Counted from the stretch's first letter, positions 46,526 through 56,531 are shown. The stretch is 64,000 bases of DNA from Pseudomonas sp. S04 (GCF_009834545.1 NZ_CP019427.1:1923501-1987500); one strand, 5' to 3'. Notes: generated by a model not told the origin, from the sequence alone. Numbers and translations: made by a program.

Positions 46526-47119
46526 TTATTTTTCGCCGAGGATGCTCTTCACCAGGGCCGCGTGCCCGGCCTGGTCGTCGGCGCGGGAGATGATCTGAAT
46601 CAGCATCATCTGCGTGCCGGAGCCGGCCAGCAGGCTGGTGTTGAGGGTCGGGCCGCCGCCCTGGGTGGCAGTGAAGTCGATCTGGCGCAGGCCGAGGCCT
46701 TTGATGGTCAGACTTTTTTCGCTTTGTTTGTTGAAACCGGCCAGGGCTTCGCGTTGCTGGCTGGCGAAACCGGAGATGGACTCGTCGAGAAATACTGCGT
46801 CGTTGTCTTTGACGCTGAGGCCTTCGGGCAGGGTGTTTTCGGCGATGATCAGCACGGTTTTGCTTTGCTGATTGGTGTACATGGTGCCCTTGGCGCCGGA
46901 CGTGCCATTGGACGCATCACCGCCGGGCAATGGGTTGGCAATAAAGCCCTTGGGTAGGCTGAAGGTGAATTTGTTGCCCAGCACCGCGACTTTTTCCGCG
47001 GTTGCAGTCTTGGTCGTCGGCTGGCTGGCGGCGTAGACGCTGGCGGCGCCGAAGGTGGTGAGCGCTGTCAGCAACAGAACAGCGGCTTTACTGACGATGA
47101 TTTTTTTCAGCAGCGACAT
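46526..47119 (-). CDS. DcrB-like exported protein
   Basis: 197 residues with a signal peptide ending VYAASQ. The mature part (GNKFTFSLPKGFIANP..., then LRQIDFTATQGGGPTLNTSLLAG) parallels E. coli DcrB in length and strand pattern: FSLP start, a KxVLII strand, a final QI(I)SRADDQ. DcrB is an envelope protein with an unclear role in lipoprotein maturation. The assignment is by pattern only. Confidence 0.6.
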   Translation of the reverse strand: MSLLKKIIVSKAAVLLLTALTTFGAASVYAASQPTTKTATAEKVAVLGNKFTFSLPKGFIANPLPGGDASNGTSGAKGTMYTNQQSKTVLIIAENTLPEGLSVKDNDAVFLDESISGFASQQREALAGFNKQSEKSLTIKGLGLRQIDFTATQGGGPTLNTSLLAGSGTQMMLIQIISRADDQAGHAALVKSILGEK

Positions 47120-47208
47120 GCGAGTCTCCGGGTGTGATCGCGCGGGGTGACGATCATCCCACGGGGTCCCTCACTCACTCCAGCACGAACTTGCCGGCGG
47201 CTCGGTCC

Positions 47209-47997
47209 TCAGGGTTTGACCGACGGCGCCGTCCCGCTGCGCAGGTGTGAGGGCGCGGCCCGCCGCTTGGTTAGCAGCAGCATCACCAGCGCCACCGCCA
47301 CTGCGAGCACAAAGGCCCAGCCGCCCCAGCGCGGCAAGGTCAAGGCCAGGGTCAGGCAAAAGGCCGCGAAGGCGTACATGCCGGTAGCGGTGGCGCGGAG
47401 CAGCGCGGCGGTGAATGCCGGCCCCCGGGTTTGCTGGGAGAACACCGCCATTACGCTGCCAAGCACCGGGAACACCGCGAGCAAACCGCTCCAGCGCTCA
47501 CCCAGGGTGCTGGCGAACCAGGTCACCGCCAGGGTCAGCAACGCCCCGGCCAGCATGCGCAGCAACAGTTTATCGGACTTCGGCGCGGGGCCTGCGAGCA
47601 AGGGCTGTACGGTGGGGAACAGGTGGGGTGCCGCGAGCAAGGCGGTGGCCGCAGCGATCGTCGACAACAGCAGCGACGCGGGCAGCACTGACAGCACTAC
47701 CGCCACCAGGCTCCAACTCAACAGGGCAATCAGCAGCGCCGCCGGCCAGTTGCAGCGTTGCGCGGCCTGGGCGTAGACCACGCAGAAGGTAATCATCGCC
47801 GCCATGGCCGACAGCGCCGCAATCGCCGACTGGGTCGCAAATGCCGGACCTTGCTCGACCGCGAGGAAAAACAGGATCGGCCCGACCACGACCGGCAACC
47901 CCGATAGCCATCCCGCGACGCTCGGTCCCCAGCGCTTGCCGGCCAGGGAAATCAGCAGGAGAAAACCGGGGATCAGCACGAGTTTCAACAGCAGCAC
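47209..47997 (-). CDS. Polytopic membrane protein, function unknown
   Basis: 262 residues with eight or so hydrophobic segments and a short basic C-tail. GTG 47997 is chosen because AAGGAA sits 7 bases before it and the first helix (LLLKLVLIPGFLLLISLAG) starts there; an upstream ATG at 48033 would place non-hydrophobic residues first. Pattern SVAGWLSGLPVVVGPILFFLAVEQG recalls small GlpM-like proteins. No functional residues recognised. Confidence 0.7.
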   Translation of the reverse strand: MLLLKLVLIPGFLLLISLAGKRWGPSVAGWLSGLPVVVGPILFFLAVEQGPAFATQSAIAALSAMAAMITFCVVYAQAAQRCNWPAALLIALLSWSLVAVVLSVLPASLLLSTIAAATALLAAPHLFPTVQPLLAGPAPKSDKLLLRMLAGALLTLAVTWFASTLGERWSGLLAVFPVLGSVMAVFSQQTRGPAFTAALLRATATGMYAFAAFCLTLALTLPRWGGWAFVLAVAVALVMLLLTKRRAAPSHLRSGTAPSVKP

Positions 47998-48131
47998 GGA
48001 GCGTTCCTTGTTCGATGGCGGGGCACACAGCATACAAGGCTTCGCCCTGGCGCCTGAAGCCTCTAACCTGCAACATCACCGCGGCGAACAGTTGGCTGAT
48101 CGTGCAACTGCTGCGATAAACCCGCTGCGCC

Positions 48132-49064
48132 TTACTGGTCCCAGTAGGGCACCGTGCCAAAACGCTCGACGAAAAAATCGATCACCGCGCGCACTTTCAC
48201 CGACAAGCGTCGACTGCCAGGCCAGAGAATGGCGATCTGCTGGGGTTCGAGGCTGTTGGATGCCTGGAAGTCGCCGAGCACCTGCACCAGCTTGCCCCGG
48301 CCCAGGGCCTCGCCGATCAGCCAGGAAGGAAACATCACCAGGCCCATACCCTGTTCGGCAGCCTGGGTCAGGGTGTCGGCGTGGTTGCCGGTGAGTGGAC
48401 CCCTGACCGAATAGGGGGTCCAGTCGCCCTGGTCCTGGCGGAAGAACCAGCGTTGCAGACCGGAGTCACCCTTGTAGGCCAGGCATTGGTGCCGCACCAG
48501 TTCCGCGGGATGCCGAGGGGTGCCATGGCGTGCCAGGTACGCTGGGCTGGCGGCGACGTGATAGCGCTGCGGCGCGACCACGCGGCCCTGCATGCTGGAG
48601 TCGTGCAGGGCGCCGATGCGAAACACCAGGTCGCAGCCTTCCTGCAGCGGATCGACGTAGCGGTCGGTTTGCTGGATATCCAGTTGCAGCCGGGGATATC
48701 GCTGGCACAACTCGGCGATCCAGGGCGACAGGTGCAACTGGGCGAACACCACTGGCGCGTTGATACGCACCAGGCCACTGGGTTCGCTGGCCTGTTCCTG
48801 CAAGGCTTGTTCGGCTTCTTCCAGTTGCACCAGCACCAAGCGGGCATGCTGGCCGAGCAGGCGCCCGGCTTCGGTCGGGGTCACAGCCCGGGTATGGCGG
48901 TAAAGCAATTGCTGACAGAGGGCCTGCTCCATTAACTGGATCTGCCGCGAGATCGATGAAGGCGCCAGGCCTTCGCGGCGCGCGACCTCGGAAAAACTGC
49001 CGTGATCGAGAACCGCGACGAACAGCCGTAGCGCCTTGAAACTGAGTTCGTTGAGACCTTGCAT
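48132..49064 (-). CDS. LysR-family regulator
   Basis: 310 residues from ATG 49064 (AGG 8 bases upstream). Helix-turn-helix REGLAPSSISRQIQLMEQAL; effector domain of the DsdC/CrgA-like group. Divergent from the YdcZ-type pair at 49179, which it probably regulates. Confidence 0.87.
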   Translation of the reverse strand: MQGLNELSFKALRLFVAVLDHGSFSEVARREGLAPSSISRQIQLMEQALCQQLLYRHTRAVTPTEAGRLLGQHARLVLVQLEEAEQALQEQASEPSGLVRINAPVVFAQLHLSPWIAELCQRYPRLQLDIQQTDRYVDPLQEGCDLVFRIGALHDSSMQGRVVAPQRYHVAASPAYLARHGTPRHPAELVRHQCLAYKGDSGLQRWFFRQDQGDWTPYSVRGPLTGNHADTLTQAAEQGMGLVMFPSWLIGEALGRGKLVQVLGDFQASNSLEPQQIAILWPGSRRLSVKVRAVIDFFVERFGTVPYWDQ

Positions 49065-49178
49065 GTAGCAGCCTGCTGTGCGAGTTGCGCAAAAGTGTTG
49101 TCGACAGAGTCGCATTTATCGCAAAGGTCGGGCAATTGATAATGCCCGTCATTCTTTTCACCCTTTGCAGGAGTTGTC

Positions 49179-49676
49179 ATGTCTTCAGGTTCTATCAGTG
49201 AGGCCACCGGGGCCGCTGTCACCCCGCGGCCTAACCCACTCACCCGCCTGTTGCTGCTACCGCTGGTGATCCTCGCGGGCATGGGCCTGTCGGTGGAGGC
49301 GGGCTTGCTGGGGCCGCTGGGCGTCCAGGTGGGGCATTTGTGGGCGACCCTGAGCATTTTCGGGGTTGGCTCGGCCATCCTGTTTCTGGTGTTGCTGTTC
49401 AGCGGTCCGCAACCGGGGCCGGCACTTTGCAGCTTGCCGCGCTGGCAGTTGATCGGCGGGTTGCTCGGGCCGATGTACGTGGTGGTGCTCACCTTGGCGA
49501 CCCCGGTGATCGGGATTGCCATGACGATGATTGCGATCCTCTCCGGCCAGGTTGGCAAGAGTGTGCTGATCGACCATTTCGGCTGGTTCGGGGCCGCGCG
49601 CAAACCGGTCAACCGGGAGCGCTGGTTGGCCTTGCTGCTGATCGTTGTTGCTCTTGTCCTGATTGCGCGGGGTTGA
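49179..49676 (+). CDS. DUF606/YdcZ-type membrane protein (first of pair)
   Basis: 165 residues, five predicted helices; the motif RWQLIGGLLGPMYVVVLTLATPVIGIA and HFGWFGAARKPVNRERWLALLLI in pieces is typical of the half-size DMT-superfamily YdcZ family. Two bases separate it from the second copy, so the two may form a heterodimeric carrier. Divergent from a LysR gene. Substrate unknown. Confidence 0.85.
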   Translation: MSSGSISEATGAAVTPRPNPLTRLLLLPLVILAGMGLSVEAGLLGPLGVQVGHLWATLSIFGVGSAILFLVLLFSGPQPGPALCSLPRWQLIGGLLGPMYVVVLTLATPVIGIAMTMIAILSGQVGKSVLIDHFGWFGAARKPVNRERWLALLLIVVALVLIARG

Positions 49677-49678
49677 AC

Positions 49679-50134
49679 ATGAATCTGTTTGGGTTGTTGC
49701 TGGTGGTCGTCGCGGCCGGTGCGGTATTGAGTGTGCAGGCAGCGATCAACGGCCGGCTGGGCCAGGCGGTCGGTGTGTTGCGCAGTAGCCTGTTGACCTT
49801 TGTGGTGGGAGCCATCACTACCGCCTTGCTGATTCTGTTCTTCGAGCCGGCCCATGCCGTCAGCCTGCTGGAGGTGCCGAAGTGGCAGCTCAGCGGAGCG
49901 CTGTTCGGCGTGGTGTATATGCTGGTGATGGTCGGCGCCGTGCCTCGGGTCGGAACGGCGGTGGCGACGGTGGCAGTGATCGTCGGCCAGTTGGGCATGG
50001 GCATGCTGATCGATAATTTCGGCTGGCTGGGTAATCCGCCCATCGAGTTGTCCACCAATCGCCTCCTGGCCATGGTCTGCCTGGGGCTGGCGCTGGTGTT
50101 GATGTACCGCAGCAGTAGCCGGCAGGCCGCCTGA
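49679..50134 (+). CDS. DUF606/YdcZ-type membrane protein (second of pair)
   Basis: 151 residues, five helices, aligned to its neighbour (KWQLSGALFGVVYMLVMVGAVPRVGTA; DNFGWLGNPPIELSTNRLLA). ATG 49679 follows the previous stop by 2 bases; the open frame reaching 49340 overlaps the first gene. Paired half-size transporter. Confidence 0.85.
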   Translation: MNLFGLLLVVVAAGAVLSVQAAINGRLGQAVGVLRSSLLTFVVGAITTALLILFFEPAHAVSLLEVPKWQLSGALFGVVYMLVMVGAVPRVGTAVATVAVIVGQLGMGMLIDNFGWLGNPPIELSTNRLLAMVCLGLALVLMYRSSSRQAA

Positions 50135-50255
50135 GGTTTATCGACTACCCTCTATCAGGAGCGAGGGCCGCAAGGGCATGTCGGTGGGTGCGGTCAGTGC
50201 TTGAGAGGCGACCTTGGGTTCGCTTCTGGACGACCACACCCATGGAGTCAGACTG

Positions 50256-50423
50256 ATGAAAGCAGACACCTGCGCCTGTCCCAACTGCAAGTGCAAACTG
50301 GGCGAGCATTCGATTGTCCGGCATGGCAAGCACTACTGTTGCGAGGGTTGCGCCAAGCATCATGAGCACGGCGAAGCCTGCACGACGGCGGGTTGCCAAT
50401 GTGCCAAAGGGACTCACGGCTAG
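50256..50423 (+). CDS. Bacterial metallothionein
   Basis: 55 residues with 10 Cys and 7 His: CACPNCKCKLGEHS, YCCEGCAKHH, CTTAGCQCAKG, the bacterial (SmtA/BmtA, PmtA) metallothionein pattern. GGAG 8 bases before ATG 50256. Binds Zn and Cd in the cytosol. Pseudomonad metallothioneins of this kind have been characterised. Monocistronic. Confidence 0.93.
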   Translation: MKADTCACPNCKCKLGEHSIVRHGKHYCCEGCAKHHEHGEACTTAGCQCAKGTHG

Positions 50424-50480
50424 TGGCTACGACCTCACCGTGGGCGCCATCTCGGCGCCCGCGGCGAGGTCGTGCACGCT

Positions 50481-50708
50481 TCAGCTGGTGGGCCGCCACG
50501 TGACGTTTTCGATGCCGAACTTCTCCGCCGCCGGCTTGCTGGTCTTCTTCACTTTCTCTCGGCCGAAGCGGCCAATGCGCCCAACCCCAGCGTCGCAACT
50601 GGCCCAGTGCCAGGCCTCGGCGTTGTCCATCTTTTCCTGGCGGATGATGAAAGACTTGGGCACACCGTGAAGGGTGTATTCGATGACGAACAATTTTGCG
50701 TTGATCAT
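50481..50708 (-). CDS. Small DUF6555-like protein
   Basis: 75 residues, soluble, basic C-terminus. Core EYTLHGVPKSFIIRQEKMDNAEAWHWASCDAG in pieces and VGRIGRFGREKVKKTSKP is a conserved small pseudomonad family, which I believe is DUF6555. Function unknown. Convergent with the metallothionein gene. Confidence 0.75.
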   Translation of the reverse strand: MINAKLFVIEYTLHGVPKSFIIRQEKMDNAEAWHWASCDAGVGRIGRFGREKVKKTSKPAAEKFGIENVTWRPTS

Positions 50709-50858
50709 GTGCCGCTATTCCTCCCTGTCGTACTAGAGTGATCCCCCGTCGCTGGAAAAATTCATTCCAATTGCTCGGCGGTCCTCAATGGGCTGGTTGT
50801 CGAGTGGGGGCAATGGGCTCTGTTAGACTGGCCGATCTTTATCTGCCGAGGTGCCCCC

Positions 50859-51893
50859 ATGAGCGAGCCCATTCGCCTGACCCAATACAGTCACGGCGCA
50901 GGCTGTGGCTGCAAGATTTCACCCCAGGTGCTGGAAGTGATCCTGGCCGGCAGCGGCGCCCAGAACCTCGACCCGAAACTCTGGGTGGGCAACGCTTCGC
51001 GCGATGATGCGGCGGTGTATGCAATTGATGAAGAGCGCGGCGTGGTCTCGACCACCGACTTCTTCATGCCGATTGTCGATGACCCCTACGACTTCGGCCG
51101 AATCGCCGCGACCAATGCCATCAGCGATATCTACGCCATGGGCGGCGATCCGTTGATGGCGATTGCCATTCTCGGCTGGCCGGTCAATGTACTGGCGCCG
51201 GAGATTGCCCGGGAAGTGATTCGCGGCGGCCGTGCGGTGTGTGACGAGGCGGGTATTCCATTGGCGGGCGGTCATTCGATCGATGCCCCGGAGCCGATCT
51301 TCGGCCTGGCCGTCACCGGGCTGGTGCAAAAGCGCCACATGAAGCGCAACGACACCGCCACCGCCGGTTGCCTGCTGTACCTGACCAAGCCGTTGGGGAT
51401 CGGCATCCTCACCACCGCAGAGAAGAAGGGCAAGCTGCGTGACAGTGACGTGGGCCTGGCTCGCGACTGGATGTGCACCTTGAACAAGCCTGGGAGTCGC
51501 TTCGGCAAGCTTGACGGCGTGACCGCCATGACCGATGTCACCGGATTTGGCCTGCTCGGGCATCTGGTGGAAATGGCCGACGGCAGTGCGCTGACTGCTC
51601 GCATCTACTACGACCGCGTGCCGCGCCTGCCGGGTGTCGAGTACTACCTGGACCAAGGGTGTGTGCCGGGTGGCACCCTGCGCAATTTCGACAGTTATGC
51701 CAGTAAGCTCGGGCGCGTCCAGGAGCTGCACAAGCGTGTGTTGTGCGACCCGCAGACCAGTGGCGGCTTGCTGGTTGCCGTGACACCGCAGGGCAACGAG
51801 CAATTTCTGGCGGTGGCCGCCGAGTTGGGGTTGGACCTGGCGCCTATCGGTGAACTGGTCGAGCGACAGAGTAACGCGGTCGAGGTGATTTGA
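50859..51893 (+). CDS. selD: Selenide, water dikinase (selenophosphate synthetase)
   Basis: 344 residues. Active-site loop [12 protein letters not shown] (catalytic Cys and Lys; Cys form, not Sec), ATP-binding Asp in [16 protein letters not shown]. Makes selenophosphate from selenide and ATP. GAGG 7 bases before ATG. The stop overlaps the selU start (TGATG), so the pair is coupled and directed to tRNA selenation; selA/selB are not in the window. Confidence 0.95.
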   Translation: MSEPIRLTQYSHGAGCGCKISPQVLEVILAGSGAQNLDPKLWVGNASRDDAAVYAIDEERGVVSTTDFFMPIVDDPYDFGRIAATNAISDIYAMGGDPLMAIAILGWPVNVLAPEIAREVIRGGRAVCDEAGIPLAGGHSIDAPEPIFGLAVTGLVQKRHMKRNDTATAGCLLYLTKPLGIGILTTAEKKGKLRDSDVGLARDWMCTLNKPGSRFGKLDGVTAMTDVTGFGLLGHLVEMADGSALTARIYYDRVPRLPGVEYYLDQGCVPGGTLRNFDSYASKLGRVQELHKRVLCDPQTSGGLLVAVTPQGNEQFLAVAAELGLDLAPIGELVERQSNAVEVI

Positions 51894-52996
51894 TGCCCGT
51901 CGATATCACCGATTACCGCGACATCTTTCTCAGCGAGCGGCCGATGATGGACACGCGGGCGCCGATCGAATTCACCAAGGGCGCGTTTCCCGGGGTGGTC
52001 AACCTGCCGTTGATGACCGACATCGAACGTCAGCGTGTCGGCACCTGTTACAAGCAGCAAGGCCAGCAGGCGGCCATTGTCCTGGGGCACCAGTTGGTCT
52101 CGGGGGGGATCAAGGCCGAGAGGATCCAGGCCTGGGCCGATTTCGCGCGGGCCCATCCCGAGGGTTATCTGTATTGCTTTCGCGGAGGCCTGCGCTCGCA
52201 GATCGTCCAGCAATGGCTCAAGGACGAAGCGGGCATCGAATACCCTCGGGTTGGCGGTGGCTACAAGGCAATGCGTACCTTCCTGCTGAATACGCTCGAC
52301 CAGGCCGTCGGCCAGTGCGATTTCGTCTTGCTCGGTGGCATGACTGGTACCGGCAAGACCGATGTCCTCACGCGTTTGAACAATGGCCTGGACCTGGAGG
52401 GACATGCCAATCACCGTGGCTCCAGCTTTGGCAAACGGGCGAGCGGGCAGCCTTCCAATATCGACTTCGAGAACCGCCTGGCAGTAGATGTACTGAAAAA
52501 GCGCGCCAGGGGCATCGAGCAGTTTGTGCTAGAGGACGAAAGCCGCATGGTGGGCAGTTGCGCCTTGCCGTTGCCGCTGTATCAGGGCATGCAGCGTTTT
52601 CCGATGGTCTGGCTGGAAGACAGCGTGCAGGGGCGGGTAGAGCGCATCCTGGGTGATTATGTGGTGGACCTGTGCGCCGAATTTGTCGCGGTTTATGGCG
52701 ATCAAGGCTTTGCGCAGTTTTCCGAACGCTTATTGGGCAGCCTGAACAACATTAGCAAACGCCTGGGTGGCGAGCGCCACCAACGGCTATTCGGCTTGAT
52801 GGAAGCGGCGTTGGCCGAACAGGCACGCAGTGGTGCGGTGGAGCTGCACCGCGATTGGATCGAAGGGTTGTTGAACGAGTACTACGACCCGATGTACGCC
52901 TTCCAGCGCGAGAAGAAGGGGGATCGAATCGAGTTCGCGGGCGAGCATGCCGCGGTGCTTGAATACCTGCGCGAACGCAGCCGCCGGCAGGCTTGA
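51893..52996 (+). CDS. selU: tRNA 2-selenouridine synthase
   Basis: 367 residues: rhodanese domain with catalytic Cys in [12 protein letters not shown] (residue about 97) and a P-loop domain [12 protein letters not shown] (about 148). Replaces 2-thiouridine sulfur by selenium at U34 of Lys, Glu and Gln tRNAs via a geranylated intermediate. Overlaps selD by one base. Also called MnmH/YbbB. Confidence 0.95.
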   Translation: MPVDITDYRDIFLSERPMMDTRAPIEFTKGAFPGVVNLPLMTDIERQRVGTCYKQQGQQAAIVLGHQLVSGGIKAERIQAWADFARAHPEGYLYCFRGGLRSQIVQQWLKDEAGIEYPRVGGGYKAMRTFLLNTLDQAVGQCDFVLLGGMTGTGKTDVLTRLNNGLDLEGHANHRGSSFGKRASGQPSNIDFENRLAVDVLKKRARGIEQFVLEDESRMVGSCALPLPLYQGMQRFPMVWLEDSVQGRVERILGDYVVDLCAEFVAVYGDQGFAQFSERLLGSLNNISKRLGGERHQRLFGLMEAALAEQARSGAVELHRDWIEGLLNEYYDPMYAFQREKKGDRIEFAGEHAAVLEYLRERSRRQA

Positions 52997-53033
52997 GAGC
53001 AAGGCGCTGACCGTCCAGCGCCTGCCACGTGCC

Positions 53034-54086
53034 TTACAGTACGAGCGCGCCGATGAGCCCGCAGATCACGCCGACCAGCATGGTCAGCAGGGCCACGGTC
53101 ACCAGCACCCGGGTGTCGAAGTCTTTGCGCAGCATCAGCAGCGACGGCAGGCTGATGCTGGGCAGGGTCATCAGCAACGCAACCGCTGGGCCGGTGCCCA
53201 TACCCAGAGCCATCATGGTCTGCACGATGGGGATTTCCGCAGCAGTGGGAATCACGAACAAGGTGCCGACGATGGCCAGCGGTACCAGCCACCACAAGCT
53301 GTCGGCCATCGCCCCGTCAACGTGGGGAAACAGCCAGACCCGCGCGGCGCCGAGCACCAGTACTGCCAGGATATAGACCGGAATGGTGCTCCAGAACAAT
53401 TGCCACAGGGTGCGAATCCAGCGGCCGAGGAAGGGTTGAGAATCCGTGGCGCTGACGTTGGCCACGGCTTGCAGCGCAGCTTGCGGCACTTGCTCCGGCC
53501 GCGAAATGCGCTGGGCCACCAGCGAAACCCCCAGCACCAACACGATGCCGGCCACTAGTCGCAGGGCGGTAAAGCCCCAACCCAGGACAAAGCCCATGAA
53601 CACCAGGGTGGCCGGGTTCAGCACCGGGTTGCCGATCCAGAATGCCAGCGCCGCACCCACGGACACGTTTTGCCGGCGCATGCCGGCAGCTACCGGCGCG
53701 GCGCAACAACTGCACATCATGCCGGGCAGGGCGAACAGCCCGCCGCGCAGGGTCGAGGCGAAGCCCGCGCGGCCGAACAGGCGCAGCAACCAGTCCCGCG
53801 GGATCAGTACTTGCAACAGGGAGCCGAGGATCACCGCCAGGACCGCGGCCTTCCAGATCGCCAGGAAGTACACCTTGGCGTACGTCAATGCGGCGGCCAG
53901 GGGCGCGGTTTGCGCGTCGTTGAGAATCGAAGCGCCAATGCTGTGGCTGTCGGCAGCGGTAAAGGCCTTGAAGTAGTACGGCGACCACTTGACGTAGTAG
54001 AGGCCAATGCAGGCCACCAACAGGAACAGGGCCGGCTTGCACCAGAACGACCAGCCCCGGTTGGGGGTGGTTAAGAAGTTGGACAT
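53034..54086 (-). CDS. YraQ-type (DUF318) permease
   Basis: 350 residues, eight to ten helices, with the double motif GMMCSCCAAPVAAGMRRQNVSVGAALAFWIGNPVLNPATLVFMG in pieces: a CSCC motif facing the membrane as in the YraQ/ArsP permease group. ATG 54086 is assumed; ATGs at 54119 and 54116 with GGTGAGG upstream would add about 11 residues and are also plausible. Some relatives export organoarsenicals; substrate here unknown. Confidence 0.85.
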   Translation of the reverse strand: MSNFLTTPNRGWSFWCKPALFLLVACIGLYYVKWSPYYFKAFTAADSHSIGASILNDAQTAPLAAALTYAKVYFLAIWKAAVLAVILGSLLQVLIPRDWLLRLFGRAGFASTLRGGLFALPGMMCSCCAAPVAAGMRRQNVSVGAALAFWIGNPVLNPATLVFMGFVLGWGFTALRLVAGIVLVLGVSLVAQRISRPEQVPQAALQAVANVSATDSQPFLGRWIRTLWQLFWSTIPVYILAVLVLGAARVWLFPHVDGAMADSLWWLVPLAIVGTLFVIPTAAEIPIVQTMMALGMGTGPAVALLMTLPSISLPSLLMLRKDFDTRVLVTVALLTMLVGVICGLIGALVL

Positions 54087-54156
54087 ACAGGGGTTCCAGG
54101 GAGACAGGTCGCGCATCATACCTCACCCTGGGCCCTGCGCTGGTGTGGCCGCCCTG

Positions 54157-54882
54157 TCAGGTCGGGCAGCTCTCCTGGCCGTTGTCCAGGCCCTGCTTGT
54201 AATGCTGGCTCTGCAAGGTGGCCTTGCCGTTGTGCCAGGTCAGCGTCAGGACGTACATCGAGTCGAAGTCGCCGGACTCCCAGTCCTCGGTGATCGACTG
54301 TTTGCTGCCCACCGCTTCGCGCGCCACCTTGTTGATCAACTCCGGCAGGTAGCCGTGGGACCAGGCGGTGTAGATGATCGAGTTGTGGTACTTGTCGTGG
54401 AGCAGTTCGTCCGCCAGTTCACTGGTGTCGTTGGCGGAAAACTCGATGTTCACCGGCAGGCCCAGCTTGATTGCGCTCGGGCTGATGGTCATCAGGGGGC
54501 GGATGTAGCTGTAGGAGTTGTCGAGCTCGCCTTCCTCGACATTGCGGGTCGGGTTGGCGGCAAACACGAAATCGGCCTTGCCGAATTTTTCTGGCAGCAG
54601 CTGCGCCAGGTCAATGGCGCGGTTCAGGCCCTGGCAATTGAGTTGTCCGAGACCACCGGCAGGTTTTTCCGCATGGCGCAAAAACACCAGGGTCTGGGTG
54701 CCGTCAACCGGCTGGGCGCGACTTTCGCTCGACTCCAGCGACAGGAGCAGGGCGCAGGTAGTCAGCAGTGCAGGGAGGAACACGAAGGCGCGTTGCTTCA
54801 GGCGTTGGGTGATCTGCAGTGGGTTTCTCATCAAGTAGTAGTTCTTCAGCACATTCAGGTTAAGGCTGACAAACCTTTCCAC
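54157..54882 (-). CDS. Histidine-phosphatase-superfamily exported protein
   Basis: 241 residues from GTG 54882, which has GGGAG 6 bases upstream; ATG 54831 is an alternative. Signal/anchor helix (AFVFLPALLTTCALLLSLESS). Catalytic RHAEKP and the second His in IIYTAWSHGYLPELINK. Periplasmic phosphatase of unknown substrate. Followed by the permease gene on the same strand 70 bases downstream. Confidence 0.82.
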   Translation of the reverse strand: MERFVSLNLNVLKNYYLMRNPLQITQRLKQRAFVFLPALLTTCALLLSLESSESRAQPVDGTQTLVFLRHAEKPAGGLGQLNCQGLNRAIDLAQLLPEKFGKADFVFAANPTRNVEEGELDNSYSYIRPLMTISPSAIKLGLPVNIEFSANDTSELADELLHDKYHNSIIYTAWSHGYLPELINKVAREAVGSKQSITEDWESGDFDSMYVLTLTWHNGKATLQSQHYKQGLDNGQESCPT

Positions 54883-55163
54883 CGCAAGCTCCCGGCTTCG
54901 GATGGTTTTCCATGTCGTTGGGCGAGTCGTCTTGCGCGCGCGCTGCCTTCAGAGTCCGCTGAGGGCGATTGGTTCGATTGGAATCTGCGGGCGCGCACTT
55001 TATCCGGGGTAGCGGTGAGGGTGGCGGAAGGTTAGCGACATAATGTTTCCGATTTAAGATGCCGGCGTTGGCAGGCTCGCTATAAGCTAGCCCGCGTACA
55101 GGCCGGCCGTGTGCCGCCGGTTAGGCCAAAATTCAGCCGTTAAATTGTCACTGGATGTTCACT

Positions 55164-55865
55164 ATGACCGATTTGTCAGCCTTCCCGATTACTGAAAAAT
55201 GGCCTGCCCAGTTCCCCGAGTGGCTCCAACTCTACTCCTTGCCGACGCCAAACGGGGTCAAAGTCTCGATCATGCTCGAAGAGATCGGCTTGCCGTACGA
55301 GGCCCATCGCGTGAGTTTCGAGAGCAACGACCAGATGTCCCCGGCGTTCCTCTCGCTTAACCCCAACAACAAGATTCCGGCGATCCTCGACCCTCACGGC
55401 CCTGACGACAAGCCGTTGGCGCTGTTCGAGTCCGGCGCGATCCTGATCTATCTCGCCGACAAGAGCGGGCAACTGCTGGCCCAGGAATCAGCGGCACGTT
55501 ACGAGACGATTCAGTGGCTGATGTTCCAGATGGGCGGTATCGGTCCGATGTTCGGCCAGTTGGGCTTTTTCAATAGATTCGCCGGCAAGGAGTACGAGGA
55601 CAAACGTCCGCGGGACCGTTATGTCGCCGAGAGTAGCCGCTTGTTGAAGGTGCTCGACGAGCGCCTGCAAGGGCGCGACTGGATCATGGGCGAGCGCTAC
55701 ACCATCGCCGATATCGCGATCTTCCCGTGGGTCCGCAACCTGATTGGTTTTTATGAGGCCGGCGACCTGGTGGGGATCAATAACTTCCCCAATGTGCTGC
55801 GGGTGCTGGAGCGCTTCCTGGCGCGTCCGGCGGTAGTGCGTGGGCTGGAAATTCCCAAGCCCTGA
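55164..55865 (+). CDS. Glutathione S-transferase (YghU/YfcG type)
   Basis: 233 residues: thioredoxin-fold N-domain with YSLPTPNGVKVSIMLEE, where Thr/Asn replace Tyr as in disulfide-bond reductase GSTs, and all-helical C-domain with DWIMGERYTIADIAIFPWV. Likely glutathione-dependent disulfide reductase. Ends at the hairpin 55870-55898. Confidence 0.9.
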   Translation: MTDLSAFPITEKWPAQFPEWLQLYSLPTPNGVKVSIMLEEIGLPYEAHRVSFESNDQMSPAFLSLNPNNKIPAILDPHGPDDKPLALFESGAILIYLADKSGQLLAQESAARYETIQWLMFQMGGIGPMFGQLGFFNRFAGKEYEDKRPRDRYVAESSRLLKVLDERLQGRDWIMGERYTIADIAIFPWVRNLIGFYEAGDLVGINNFPNVLRVLERFLARPAVVRGLEIPKP

Positions 55866-55869
55866 ACCG

Positions 55870-55898
55870 GTACGCCACTGCCTGGCGCAGTGGCGTAC
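55870..55898. terminator. Perfect 12-pair hairpin between convergent GST and LysE genes
   Basis: GTACGCCACTGC (55870-55881) and GCAGTGGCGTAC (55887-55898) with a 5-base loop; no T-run on either side. Confidence 0.55.
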
Positions 55899-55910
55899 CT
55901 GGGCGCTGGG

Positions 55911-56531
55911 CTAGCGGTTATTGGCCGCGAGCTTGAGGCCAAAGCCGATCAGTGCGACGGCTGCCACTCGAGTGGCGACCGTTCGGGCCAGGGGCAGGGC
56001 CTTCAAGCGGATGGCCGCGGCGTTGCCGATCAGCACCAGGGCGCCCTGGTACAGCAGGCTGATCACGGTCACGTGGAGCATCATCGCCACCAGGGTCATA
56101 CTCGACGACCCTGGGCTGATGAACAGCGGGAAGAACGCCACGAAAAACAGCATGACTTTCGGGTTGGTCAGGCTGATGACCAGGGCGTTGCGCAGATAGG
56201 TGCGTGCCGAACGTTGCGGTTCCAGCCCCGCGTCATTGTGCGCCACGGGGCTGCGCAACATTTGCACGCCCATCCAGCACAGGTACGCTGCACCGAACCA
56301 CTGCAGGCCTTGGAACAGCAGCGGGTTGGCAGTCATCAGCGCTGCCAGGCCGGCGGCAGCTGCAATCATGTAGGCCGCGTCCCCCAGCAGGGTTCCCAGC
56401 ACCGCGCCAAAACCGGCGCCGATGCCGTTGCGGGCGGTGGCATTGAGGATGGCAAATGTGCCGGGGCCGGGGATCAGTTGGAAAATCACGATCGCCGCGA
56501 TAAAACTGCCGTAGTTGTGTATCTCAAACAT
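55911..56531 (-). CDS. LysE-family exporter
   Basis: 206 residues, six helices. Motif FQLIPGPGTFAILNATARNG near residue 20 and LVISLTNPKVMLFFVAFFP mark the LysE/RhtB family of amino-acid exporters. GGAG about 9 bases upstream. Substrate unknown. Confidence 0.88.
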   Translation of the reverse strand: MFEIHNYGSFIAAIVIFQLIPGPGTFAILNATARNGIGAGFGAVLGTLLGDAAYMIAAAAGLAALMTANPLLFQGLQWFGAAYLCWMGVQMLRSPVAHNDAGLEPQRSARTYLRNALVISLTNPKVMLFFVAFFPLFISPGSSSMTLVAMMLHVTVISLLYQGALVLIGNAAAIRLKALPLARTVATRVAAVALIGFGLKLAANNR

